Assembly (NCBI GenBank): GCA_039028335.1
Contig: JBCCIF010000003.1
Location: forward strand, 1 to 64,000
Source: JABDKJ01 sp039028335
Lineage (GTDB): Bacteria; Bacteroidota; Bacteroidia; Flavobacteriales_D; JABDKJ01
Reading direction: 5' to 3'
DNA: 64,000 nt
Shown: positions 54,170-62,659 of the stretch, in pieces
Layout: each line of letters starts with the position of its first letter
Numbering within the stretch: position 1 is the first letter of the stretch
Made by a program: the position numbers and the translations under genes
The notes under the pieces: generated by a model
What the model was told of the DNA's origin: nothing
Seen by the model: only the letters and a program-made list of their open reading frames with translations
Databases searched by the model: none

Positions 54170-57100
54170 TTAGTTCACCGCTTTCTCTATTGAGACTTCA
54201 ACATTTAGACCGGTTTCAATATCTAATTCAACACCATCATTAATTTCGGCTTTCTCCTTGAAATCAAGACGATCGGCCAAAATTTCCGCGCAAATATAGT
54301 TTAAATTGTCATGTAGCGCCATACTTAATTTTGGATGATTTTGCACCGTTACATTGATTCGATCTGTTACATCGAGTCCTTTATCTTTTCTCAAATTTTG
54401 AATTCTATTCACCATTTCTCGTGCCAAACCTTCATTTTTGAGTGATTCATTCAAATTTATATCCAAAGCAACAGTAATCAAACCTTCGCTGGCCACGGTC
54501 CAACCGGGAATATCTTCGCTACTTATTTCAAAATCATTGAGTTCAAGATTCAGATCTTTTCCTTCTATATGCATCTGCATTCCTCCATTTCGCTCAATCT
54601 GACCGATCATCTCTTGATCAAATTGATTTACCTGTGCTGCAATGGCTTTCATATAAGCCCCGTACTTCGGACCTAAAGTCTTGAAATTAGGCTTGATCTT
54701 CTTCACTAATTTTCCCTCTGCATCTTTGAGGTATTCCAGTTCTTTCACATTTACTTCGGAGAGAATCAGTTCTTCTACCGCCTTTAATCTATGCTCAAAG
54801 GTATCATCCATTATAGGGATCATTACGCGCTGCAAAGGCTGTCTTACTTTTAATTTCTCCTTCTTTCTCAGACTAAGTACCAGAGAAGACACCTTTTGCG
54901 CAATGTCCATTCGTTCTTCCAAGTCAAGATCAATTGAGGCCTCATCTGGTTCTGGAAAATATGCTGTATGAACTGATTCTGACGCATTTTTATTTGAGAC
55001 CCTGTTTAAATCTCTATATAATTTTTCTGAATAGAATGGCGCAATAGGGGATGACATAATAGCGACATCCATTAGACACTGATGCAATGTCTGATAAGCC
55101 GAAATTTTATCACGCTCATAAGATCCCTTCCAAAACCTTCTTCTCGAAAGTCTTACAAACCAATTGCTCAAATGATCCCCAACAAATTCTTGTATAGCCC
55201 TACCAGCCTTTGTAGGTTCAAAATCTGCATAGAATGCATCAACTTCTTTGATAAGTGAATTCAATTTTGATATGATCCATCTATCAATTTCCGGTCTTTC
55301 ATCAACTGGTATATGTTCCTCAGTAAAATTGAAGCCATCTACATTTGCATAGAGTGCAAAAAATGAATAGGTATTGTACAAGGTACCGAAGAACTTTCGC
55401 TTGACTTCGGTAATTCCCTCTACATCAAATTTCAAATTATCCCAGGGTTGTGCATTCGTGATCATATACCACCTAGTAGCATCCGGACCATGATTTTCAA
55501 GGGTTTCAAACGGATTGACTGCATTGCCCAATCTCTTCGACATTTTTTGTCCATTCTTGTCTAAAACCAAACCATTGGACATGACATTTTTATAGGCAAC
55601 AGAATCAAAACACATGGTTGCAATGGCATGCAAGGTAAAGAACCAGCCTCTCGTTTGATCCACACCTTCGGCAATAAAATCTGCAGGGAAGTGCGATCCA
55701 GATTCTACCTTTTCCTTATTTTCGAAAGGATAGTGCAATTGAGCATAGGGCATAGATCCGGAATCAAACCATACATCTATTAAGTCCTTTTCTCTGAACA
55801 TTTTTTCGCCACTTTCAGAAACTAAAACAAGCTCATCTACATAATTCTTATGAAGATCGAAAGTGTTATAGTTATCATCTGACATGTCAGAAGGATCAAA
55901 ATCGCTTAAAGGGTTGGAAGACATAAAGCCTTTTGCAATACTCTTTTCAATTTCAGATTTTAATTCTTCAGCTGATCCAATGCAAATAGCTTCTTTTCCA
56001 TCTTCCGTTCTCCATATCGGAATCGGGATACCCCAAAACCTAGAACGACTTAAGTTCCAATCGTTCAAATTTTCTAACCAATTTCCAAAGCGACCCTCTC
56101 CGGTGGACTTGGGTTTCCAATTAATTGTATTGTTCAGAGCAATCAATCTGTCCTTAACCTTTGTAGTCTGGATAAACCAAGAATCTAGAGGATAGTAAAG
56201 AACAGGTTTATCGGTTCTCCAGCAATGTGGATAGCTGTGAACATATTTCTCAACTTTAAAAGCCTTGTTCTCTGTTTTTAGTTTTACCGATATTTCTACG
56301 TCAACAGATTTATCTGGCGCTTCATTCTCTGAATAGTATTCGTTTTTCACATATTTCCCAGCTAATTCCTTCATATGAGAAGTGAATTTTCCTTGTAAAT
56401 CAACCAAGGGAACAGGATTATCATTTTCATCAAGAACGAGCATTGCAGGAACACCTGCATCTTTTGCAACTCGGGCATCATCGGCACCAAAAGTAGGAGC
56501 TATATGCACAATTCCCGTTCCGTCTTCTGTGCTTACAAAATCACCTGCAATTACTTGAAAAGCTTGATCTGCATCTTTGTAGGGAAGGGTATAATTCAGC
56601 AGCTGATCATATTTCATGCCGATTAGATCTTCTCCTTTACAAATTCCAATTTCTGTCCATGGCAACACCTTATTGCCGGGCTCAAAAGCATCAAAAGATT
56701 GTTCATTACCCTCTTCCTTGAAATATTTTCTTAAAAGGTCTTTAGCCAATATTACCGTTTGTTTTACCGCTGTATAAGGATTCACGGTATTGACTATTGC
56801 ATAATCAATTCGAGTCCCAACCGCTAATGCCGTGTTTGAAGGCAGGGTCCATGGAGTGGTTGTCCATGCAATCATATTAACAGGACCATGAGCACCTGAA
56901 ATCAAACTTGAAATTTTAGATGATTCCGGATTTCGGATTGAAAATAAAGCTACAGCCGAAGTATCTTTTACATCGCGGTAACAACCCGGTTGATTCAATT
57001 CATGAGAGCTCAAGCCCGTACCGGCTTTAGGCGAATAAGGTTGAATCGTATAGCCCTTGTAAATCAAATCTTTATTAAAAAGCCTTTGTAAAAGGTGCCA

Positions 57101-57589
57101 TACGGATTCAATATATTTATTTTCATAGGTGATATAGGGATCGTCCATATCAACCCAGTAACCCATTTTCTCCGTCACTTCATTCCAAAGATCTGTATAT
57201 CTCATGACAGCTTCACGGCAAGCCTTATTATAATCCTCTACTGAAATGGTTTTTCCAATATCCTCTTTTGTTATTCCCAGTTCCTTTTCTACACCCAGTT
57301 CAATTGGCAAACCATGGGTATCCCACCCAGCTTTTCGCTCTACACGAAAACCTTTTAGTGTCTTATATCTACAAACAATGTCTTTTATGGCTCTTGCCAT
57401 AACATGATGAATTCCCGGCTTTCCATTAGCCGAAGGTGGACCTTCATAAAAAACAAAAGGACGATCTGCATCTCTTGATTCAATGCTTTTTTGAAATGTT
57501 GAGTCTTCCTTCCAAAAGTTCAATATTTCTTGGGAAATTTCTGACAAGCTCAACGCCTTATATTCCCTATATTTTTGTTCCGAGGACAT
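54170..57589 (-). CDS. ileS: Isoleucyl-tRNA synthetase
   Basis: The 1139-aa product is a class I synthetase with the HIGH-type signature GPPSANGKPGIHHVMAR (about 50-66) and KMSKR near residues 681-685. The CP1 editing domain (about 180-420) includes WTTTPWTLPSNTAL. Its length and sequence fit the larger, eukaryote-like (type 2) IleRS, which lacks the terminal zinc finger of the E. coli form and is typically less sensitive to mupirocin (family knowledge). It is the first gene of the operon with TraR/DksA and lspA. Confidence 0.97.
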   Translation of the reverse strand: MSSEQKYREYKALSLSEISQEILNFWKEDSTFQKSIESRDADRPFVFYEGPPSANGKPGIHHVMARAIKDIVCRYKTLKGFRVERKAGWDTHGLPIELGVEKELGITKEDIGKTISVEDYNKACREAVMRYTDLWNEVTEKMGYWVDMDDPYITYENKYIESVWHLLQRLFNKDLIYKGYTIQPYSPKAGTGLSSHELNQPGCYRDVKDTSAVALFSIRNPESSKISSLISGAHGPVNMIAWTTTPWTLPSNTALAVGTRIDYAIVNTVNPYTAVKQTVILAKDLLRKYFKEEGNEQSFDAFEPGNKVLPWTEIGICKGEDLIGMKYDQLLNYTLPYKDADQAFQVIAGDFVSTEDGTGIVHIAPTFGADDARVAKDAGVPAMLVLDENDNPVPLVDLQGKFTSHMKELAGKYVKNEYYSENEAPDKSVDVEISVKLKTENKAFKVEKYVHSYPHCWRTDKPVLYYPLDSWFIQTTKVKDRLIALNNTINWKPKSTGEGRFGNWLENLNDWNLSRSRFWGIPIPIWRTEDGKEAICIGSAEELKSEIEKSIAKGFMSSNPLSDFDPSDMSDDNYNTFDLHKNYVDELVLVSESGEKMFREKDLIDVWFDSGSMPYAQLHYPFENKEKVESGSHFPADFIAEGVDQTRGWFFTLHAIATMCFDSVAYKNVMSNGLVLDKNGQKMSKRLGNAVNPFETLENHGPDATRWYMITNAQPWDNLKFDVEGITEVKRKFFGTLYNTYSFFALYANVDGFNFTEEHIPVDERPEIDRWIISKLNSLIKEVDAFYADFEPTKAGRAIQEFVGDHLSNWFVRLSRRRFWKGSYERDKISAYQTLHQCLMDVAIMSSPIAPFYSEKLYRDLNRVSNKNASESVHTAYFPEPDEASIDLDLEERMDIAQKVSSLVLSLRKKEKLKVRQPLQRVMIPIMDDTFEHRLKAVEELILSEVNVKELEYLKDAEGKLVKKIKPNFKTLGPKYGAYMKAIAAQVNQFDQEMIGQIERNGGMQMHIEGKDLNLELNDFEISSEDIPGWTVASEGLITVALDINLNESLKNEGLAREMVNRIQNLRKDKGLDVTDRINVTVQNHPKLSMALHDNLNYICAEILADRLDFKEKAEINDGVELDIETGLNVEVSIEKAVN

Positions 57590-57701
57590 GATTATTTTTG
57601 AGGATTGCGAAATTAAGAAATTAAGTTATCAGATGTATATAAACTCTTTGGATTTCAAACAATCCAACAAAGCTGTTTTAATGAATAGGATCAAATTAAC
57701 C

Positions 57702-57730
57702 TTGGAATATGATAAAATCAGCTAATATTG
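57702..57730 (+). promoter_or_regulatory. Candidate promoter for the ECF sigma operon
   Basis: TTGG (57,702) and TAATATTG (57,723-57,730) are spaced 17 nt apart and match the Bacteroidota TTG-N17-23-TAnnTTTG pattern with one mismatch in the -7 box. They lie 44 nt before the sigma-factor ATG. Confidence 0.3.
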
Positions 57731-57773
57731 TCTTAACTAGAGGTGATTTCACCATAAGTTGTTGAATTAATCA

Positions 57774-58265
57774 ATGAACCAACAAGAGTTTAGACAAACA
57801 TTTGAGCAATATTTTGATGCCATTCGGAATTACGTTTATTTCATGAGTTCGGATGTTGATTTGGCCGAAGATATAGCACAAGACACCTTTGTGAAACTTT
57901 GGGATAATCGAGACACAATTATCTTATCTACGGTCAAGTCTTATTTGTACACGATAGCTAGAAATCTCACTTTGAATCATATTAAGAGAGACAAGCTGAA
58001 ATACAATTTTATTGCGCAAACTGAACTTAGACAAGATAATAATTCGCCAGAGTTTGAGTTGGAGCAAAAAGAGTTCAAAGAGAAATTAGAGGCAGTAATA
58101 GCCTCAATTCCAGAGGGCAATAGAGAAGTGTTTTTAATGAATCGAATAGAAGGAATGAAGTACGCTGAAATTGCAGAGCGATTAGGCTTGAGTGTGAAAG
58201 CTGTTGAAAAGAGAATGAGCAAGGCACTGAAAATAATCAGAGAAGAAATCGAATTTAAAATTTAG
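57774..58265 (+). CDS. ECF-type RNA polymerase sigma-70 factor (FecI-like)
   Basis: The 163-aa product has region 2 (DLAEDIAQDTFVKLWDNRD, YLYTIARNLTLNHIKRDK) and region 4 (IPEGNREVFLMNRIEGMKYAEIAERLGLSVKAVEKRMSKALK). It is the first gene of a plus-strand set with a FecR-type anti-sigma factor, a TonB-dependent receptor with an STN signalling domain and a lipoprotein. By analogy with FecI it should transcribe these genes on receipt of an outer-membrane signal. Confidence 0.93.
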   Translation: MNQQEFRQTFEQYFDAIRNYVYFMSSDVDLAEDIAQDTFVKLWDNRDTIILSTVKSYLYTIARNLTLNHIKRDKLKYNFIAQTELRQDNNSPEFELEQKEFKEKLEAVIASIPEGNREVFLMNRIEGMKYAEIAERLGLSVKAVEKRMSKALKIIREEIEFKI

Positions 58266-58284
58266 AAGGCAAAGCGCTATTAAA

Positions 58285-59112
58285 ATGCTAGAAGAAGAAA
58301 ATAAAGATTGGCTTGAAATTACAAAGACGCTAAGCACTCCGTTTACTGGCGGCAATGAAGATTCTTGGAACGCGATTCAAAACAAGATTCAATCTACTCC
58401 AGTCTATTCTCTTCAAGATTATCCCAAAAAGCCTAAGAGAACTTGGCGTTACTTGACCGCTGCAGCTGCTATTCTTCTTTTTGGTTTCGCTTTGTTTTTC
58501 ATGAATTCAAAAGGAGAAAAATTCATCGCTCAAGAATCGACTTCAATTGTATTACCGGATCAAAATAATGTATTCTTATTCAAGGGTTCTGAAATCAAAT
58601 TTGAAAAGAGGGATGAACAATCATTTATCCAGCTTTCTGGAGGAGCAATTTTTGAAGTTGCAAAAGGAAGCGATTTTGTCGTTGAAACAAGCAAAGGAAA
58701 AATCAGCGTCTTAGGAACCGTTTTTTCAGTCGAAGAAGGGCTAGAGCATATCTTCGTAAATTGTACGGAAGGAAAAGTGAAGTTTGAAGACGCTGAGCGA
58801 TCAGAAGAAATTGAAAAAGGAGAAGGCCTGAGCATTGGACCCAAACATATGACGAAACGTTCGCTCAATTTGATGGAATTAGAATCACGCAAAAAGGGCG
58901 AATTGTTCTTCAGCGAAATGCCCCTAGAGGAAGTTATCTTTCAACTAGAAAGAGCCTACGACATTAAAGTTCAAAGCAGTATTAATTTAGCTGGGAAAAA
59001 ATATTCGGGTAATTTTAGCACGAGCAATCTTAAGCAAGCTTTAGAATTGGTTTGTTTTCCCATGAATTTAGATTACAAAATAAATGGTTCGGTTGTCAAG
59101 TTGTATGAATAA
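58285..59112 (+). CDS. FecR-family anti-sigma regulator
   Basis: The 275-aa product has a cytoplasmic N-terminus, one transmembrane helix (about 52-70, LTAAAAILLFGFALFFM), and a periplasmic FecR domain (IQLSGGAIFEVAKGSDFVVETSKGKISVLGTVFSVEE) ending in a DUF4974-like region (EMPLEEVIFQLERAYDIKVQSS). It transmits the signal from the receptor STN domain to the sigma factor. It starts 19 nt after the sigma gene. Confidence 0.93.
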   Translation: MLEEENKDWLEITKTLSTPFTGGNEDSWNAIQNKIQSTPVYSLQDYPKKPKRTWRYLTAAAAILLFGFALFFMNSKGEKFIAQESTSIVLPDQNNVFLFKGSEIKFEKRDEQSFIQLSGGAIFEVAKGSDFVVETSKGKISVLGTVFSVEEGLEHIFVNCTEGKVKFEDAERSEEIEKGEGLSIGPKHMTKRSLNLMELESRKKGELFFSEMPLEEVIFQLERAYDIKVQSSINLAGKKYSGNFSTSNLKQALELVCFPMNLDYKINGSVVKLYE

Positions 59113-59118
59113 AGAAAC

Positions 59119-61770
59119 TTGAAAATAACCAAACAAATATTAGCCTTTCTTTTTCTATTCAATGCCTTTCACCTCAACGCCCAAGAGACCTACTTAAATG
59201 GAAATTACAAGGGCACAATCCCTAAAATTCTAAAAAAATTAAGAAACAAGCACGAATTGAAGTTTGCTTTCGATTACGGAGCCCTTAAAAACTATAAAGT
59301 CGACCTATTTCTATCACAGTCTCCTGTCGAAGAAGCATTGATTTCAATACTCGAAAACACAAACTATACATTTAAAAAAATTGACAATACTTATGTGATT
59401 TTTCCTATTGCTCAAAAAGAGATTCTGTCGATGAGCCTTTATGGAAAAGTAGTCGATCAGTCCAACGGTGAACCTTTGCCATTTGCGAGTATTGGTTTTA
59501 GTCAATCTACGCAAGGAACCTTTAGCAATGACGATGGGTCTTTTTCTTTGAAGAATATTGAAAACATGGAAGACAGTTTAATCATTCGATTTCTAGGTTA
59601 CCGATCTTTCCAGAAACCAATCAAGGCCTTTGTCAATGGCTCCTTTAACCTAATTGAATTGGAGCAAATACAACAATTCCTTCCTACTGTGCAAATCACA
59701 AGTCAGAAATCACTTTCCATTTCAAGTGAAAAAGAATTGTCCAGCTACAATGTCAATGCTCAGAAAATAAATGAATTGCCGTTCACCGGAGCACCCGATT
59801 TGTTCAAATCCTTGCAACTGTTTCCTGGAATCAATGCAGGAAATGAAACCAGCTCTGAGCTCAATATTCGAGGAGGAAGGTCAGATGAAAATCTCGTGCT
59901 ATTGGATGGTTTTAAGCTTTACAACCTCGATCATTTTTTCGGCATCTTCAGTACGATTAATCCCGATATTATCAAAGACATCCGTGTATTTAAAAGTGGT
60001 TTCGATGCGAAATATGGATCACGGGTTTCGGGTGTAATTGATCTTTCCGGAAAAGAGGGAAATGCCAAAAGACCTTCTGGTTCTTTATCATTCAATACTA
60101 TCAACATTACAGGCTTGATTGAGACTCCAATCGTCAATCAAAAACTCACTTTTATTACAGCTATTAGGCGAGCGCATTCAGACATTTATCAAAATCCTAT
60201 TTATCAAAATCTCTTTGGAAGTGCCTTTGATACAAGCGCCAACTCAAGAAATCAAGGCCTTGATCTAGACGGAGAAGAAAGCCCCGATTTCAATTTCTAT
60301 GATGTTTACTCAAAGCTCACCTTTAAACCTGACTTGGAAAACAACTTTTCCTTGACATTTTTCCGCGGCCAAGATAATTTCTCTGTTAGAGATACAAGCA
60401 ACTTTAATGGAAACCAACTATTGCGTATCAATCAAAATGACTACAATTTTGATTGGGGGAACATAGGCGTAGGAGCATTGTGGACCAAACAATGGGACGA
60501 TAATGTATTCTCAAAAGTCACCATAGGACAATCCAGCTTTAATCGAAATTATCATCGTCTTTTTCAGATTATAGATCGGGATGAAAATACGGGGGCCGAA
60601 TCAAGAGACATTTATTCAAATGCCGAACGCAGCCAACTACAAGATTTCACCCTCAACGCAAATGTCTTCGTTAAGAGAACAATAGATGAAGAAATTGGGT
60701 TCGGATATGAAGGAACTGTCATTTCAATTGCGGGTATAAATAACAGTATTGATTCAATAGAACGTTCGACACTGAACTTTGATTTGCAGGGTATTACACA
60801 TAGTCTTTGGACTAGTTACAATCGCGAAATGGGTGATACCAAGTTCAAGTTAGGTCTTCGTGCTACGCACTACTCAATAACAAATGAATTCTATATATCA
60901 CCTCGTGTAATTATCACACGAAAAATAGACGATAACTTCACACTGCATGTAAATGCTGGGCGCTATTTCCAATTTGTCCGAAGAACCAATCGACAGAACA
61001 TTTTCCTTAACCAACCAGAAAGATGGCTGATTGCAAATAACGATTCCATACCTGTACTCATTTCCACACAATTTAATGGGGGAATTCGTTATTCCGAAAA
61101 AGAATGGGTCATAGAATTTGAAGGCTTCATCAAGAACATGGAAGGCAACATCCTCAATAGAAATGACATCTTACTCCTAGAACTTGTTGAGCAGACAAAT
61201 TCAATTGCAAAAGGAACAGCCAATATTGGGGGAATAGAGTTTTTCATTCAGAAAAAAAGAGGTCGACATACTGGATATGCGAGCATGTCTTTTAGCCAAG
61301 CACTTGAATTCTATCGTGAAAGTGGAAATGAAATCAATGACGGCAATCCCATCTTTAGTCCAGACAACAGAACATATGACCTTAAGACTGCGTATCAATA
61401 CAACTTGACAAATTGGCAATTTTCCACTAACTTCCTATGGAGTAGCGGTACTCACTTTACTCCACTTTTGGGAGTTTTTCAAGTTAATGGCCCATTTGGA
61501 ATTCCTTTTACAAAAGCCGAATATGCCGAGGAATTCAGTGCCACATTACAAGACTATCTTACACTAAATCTGGCTGTTAACTATAGAAAATTTTTTAATT
61601 GGGTAAAAATGGATTTGGGAATTTCTGTAAACAATGTAACGAATAGAAAAAATGTAAAATCTCTGAATTATATTCCTATATTTGAAAATGGTGAATTGTC
61701 TGATGTTGTAGAGGATCGTATTTCTCTATTAGGAATTACACCAAGCCTTAATTTGAAATTAAGTTTTTAG
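59119..61770 (+). CDS. STN-type TonB-dependent receptor
   Basis: The 883-aa product starts at TTG 59,119 (no ATG near) with a signal peptide (1-21). An STN/secretin-like signalling domain (about 22-95), a CarboxypepD_reg domain (about 108-195), a plug (about 220-310; ELNIRGGRSDENLVLLDGFKLYN, YGSRVSGVIDLSGKEG) and a 22-strand-type barrel follow. The tail ends NLKLSF. This is a transducer-type receptor: ligand binding should trigger FecR and the ECF sigma factor. The substrate is unknown; iron or other complexes are typical. It is 6 nt after fecR and overlaps the downstream lipoprotein start by 1 nt. Confidence 0.93.
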   Translation: MKITKQILAFLFLFNAFHLNAQETYLNGNYKGTIPKILKKLRNKHELKFAFDYGALKNYKVDLFLSQSPVEEALISILENTNYTFKKIDNTYVIFPIAQKEILSMSLYGKVVDQSNGEPLPFASIGFSQSTQGTFSNDDGSFSLKNIENMEDSLIIRFLGYRSFQKPIKAFVNGSFNLIELEQIQQFLPTVQITSQKSLSISSEKELSSYNVNAQKINELPFTGAPDLFKSLQLFPGINAGNETSSELNIRGGRSDENLVLLDGFKLYNLDHFFGIFSTINPDIIKDIRVFKSGFDAKYGSRVSGVIDLSGKEGNAKRPSGSLSFNTINITGLIETPIVNQKLTFITAIRRAHSDIYQNPIYQNLFGSAFDTSANSRNQGLDLDGEESPDFNFYDVYSKLTFKPDLENNFSLTFFRGQDNFSVRDTSNFNGNQLLRINQNDYNFDWGNIGVGALWTKQWDDNVFSKVTIGQSSFNRNYHRLFQIIDRDENTGAESRDIYSNAERSQLQDFTLNANVFVKRTIDEEIGFGYEGTVISIAGINNSIDSIERSTLNFDLQGITHSLWTSYNREMGDTKFKLGLRATHYSITNEFYISPRVIITRKIDDNFTLHVNAGRYFQFVRRTNRQNIFLNQPERWLIANNDSIPVLISTQFNGGIRYSEKEWVIEFEGFIKNMEGNILNRNDILLLELVEQTNSIAKGTANIGGIEFFIQKKRGRHTGYASMSFSQALEFYRESGNEINDGNPIFSPDNRTYDLKTAYQYNLTNWQFSTNFLWSSGTHFTPLLGVFQVNGPFGIPFTKAEYAEEFSATLQDYLTLNLAVNYRKFFNWVKMDLGISVNNVTNRKNVKSLNYIPIFENGELSDVVEDRISLLGITPSLNLKLSF

Positions 61771-62561
61771 TGCCAAAACAGCTCTTAAAATATTGTTTAG
61801 CTTTTGCTCTGTTGTTTATATTTCTTTCTTGTGAGAAAACAGTTACGCTTACAGAATCGAGAAATAAGACATTAATTATTAGTGCTTTTCCAGAGACTGG
61901 ACAGAGTATTTCAGATTTTTCAATTCGCAAATTCAATGACAATGGCTCTTTTACAATTCCAGTCAATGATGCCAATCCGAGAATTATCTGGAAAAACAAC
62001 AGTTTTGGACTTATCCCTTCTGAAAATCAAGATGGTCTCTATCGATTGGCTGCAGATAATTTTGAATTCCTTCCTGGAAACGACTATCGCCTTGAATTGA
62101 ACTACAAAAGCGAGTTCATTACCGGACAGACTTCAATGCCAAATGAAATAAACGAATTTGAAATTGCATCGTCCATCATTCAAATTTATAATTCTGAAGG
62201 CTTACTTAATCCAGGTACAAATATCAATTGGCGAAAAGAAGACAATACAATTTACTCCGTAAGTATTACTCCTTTGGAAAAAGAAGGTGAGAATTTAATT
62301 TCTTTTCCTGAACTAAGTCAAAATCAAATAGACGATGCAAGAAATAGTCTTGACAATCCCTTTTCATCTAGTGCTTTCACTATTCCTGCAGCTGCATTTG
62401 AATACTATGGAGACAATGTGATTGAGATTATCGCAGTAGACGAGCGTTTCGAAGAGTTTTTCGATCTCAACGAGAACGGGACCACTTTTTCCAATATCAA
62501 AAATGGGAAGGGATATTTTATTGGCATCAGCAAGTTCAGTGTCATTGTAAAAGTCGAGTAG
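61770..62561 (+). CDS. DUF4249-like outer-membrane lipoprotein
   Basis: The 263-aa product starts at GTG 61,770, which overlaps the receptor stop (TAGTG). It has a lipobox FLSC (Cys21). The mature part is beta-rich with the DUF4249 style: TLIISAFPETGQSISDFSI, YRLELNYKSEFITGQTSMP, YSVSITPLE. In this phylum such lipoproteins accompany TonB receptors and may form the lid or bind ligand. It ends the transducer operon. Confidence 0.8.
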   Translation: MPKQLLKYCLAFALLFIFLSCEKTVTLTESRNKTLIISAFPETGQSISDFSIRKFNDNGSFTIPVNDANPRIIWKNNSFGLIPSENQDGLYRLAADNFEFLPGNDYRLELNYKSEFITGQTSMPNEINEFEIASSIIQIYNSEGLLNPGTNINWRKEDNTIYSVSITPLEKEGENLISFPELSQNQIDDARNSLDNPFSSSAFTIPAAAFEYYGDNVIEIIAVDERFEEFFDLNENGTTFSNIKNGKGYFIGISKFSVIVKVE

Positions 62562-62659
62562 CACTTTTCACCATTTTCCTTTGAATAATTTAAAAACTGC
62601 CTCCTGAAGACTCCACAAGGGTTTAGTTATTTTGTTTAGATAATCTACACCCTAATCAC

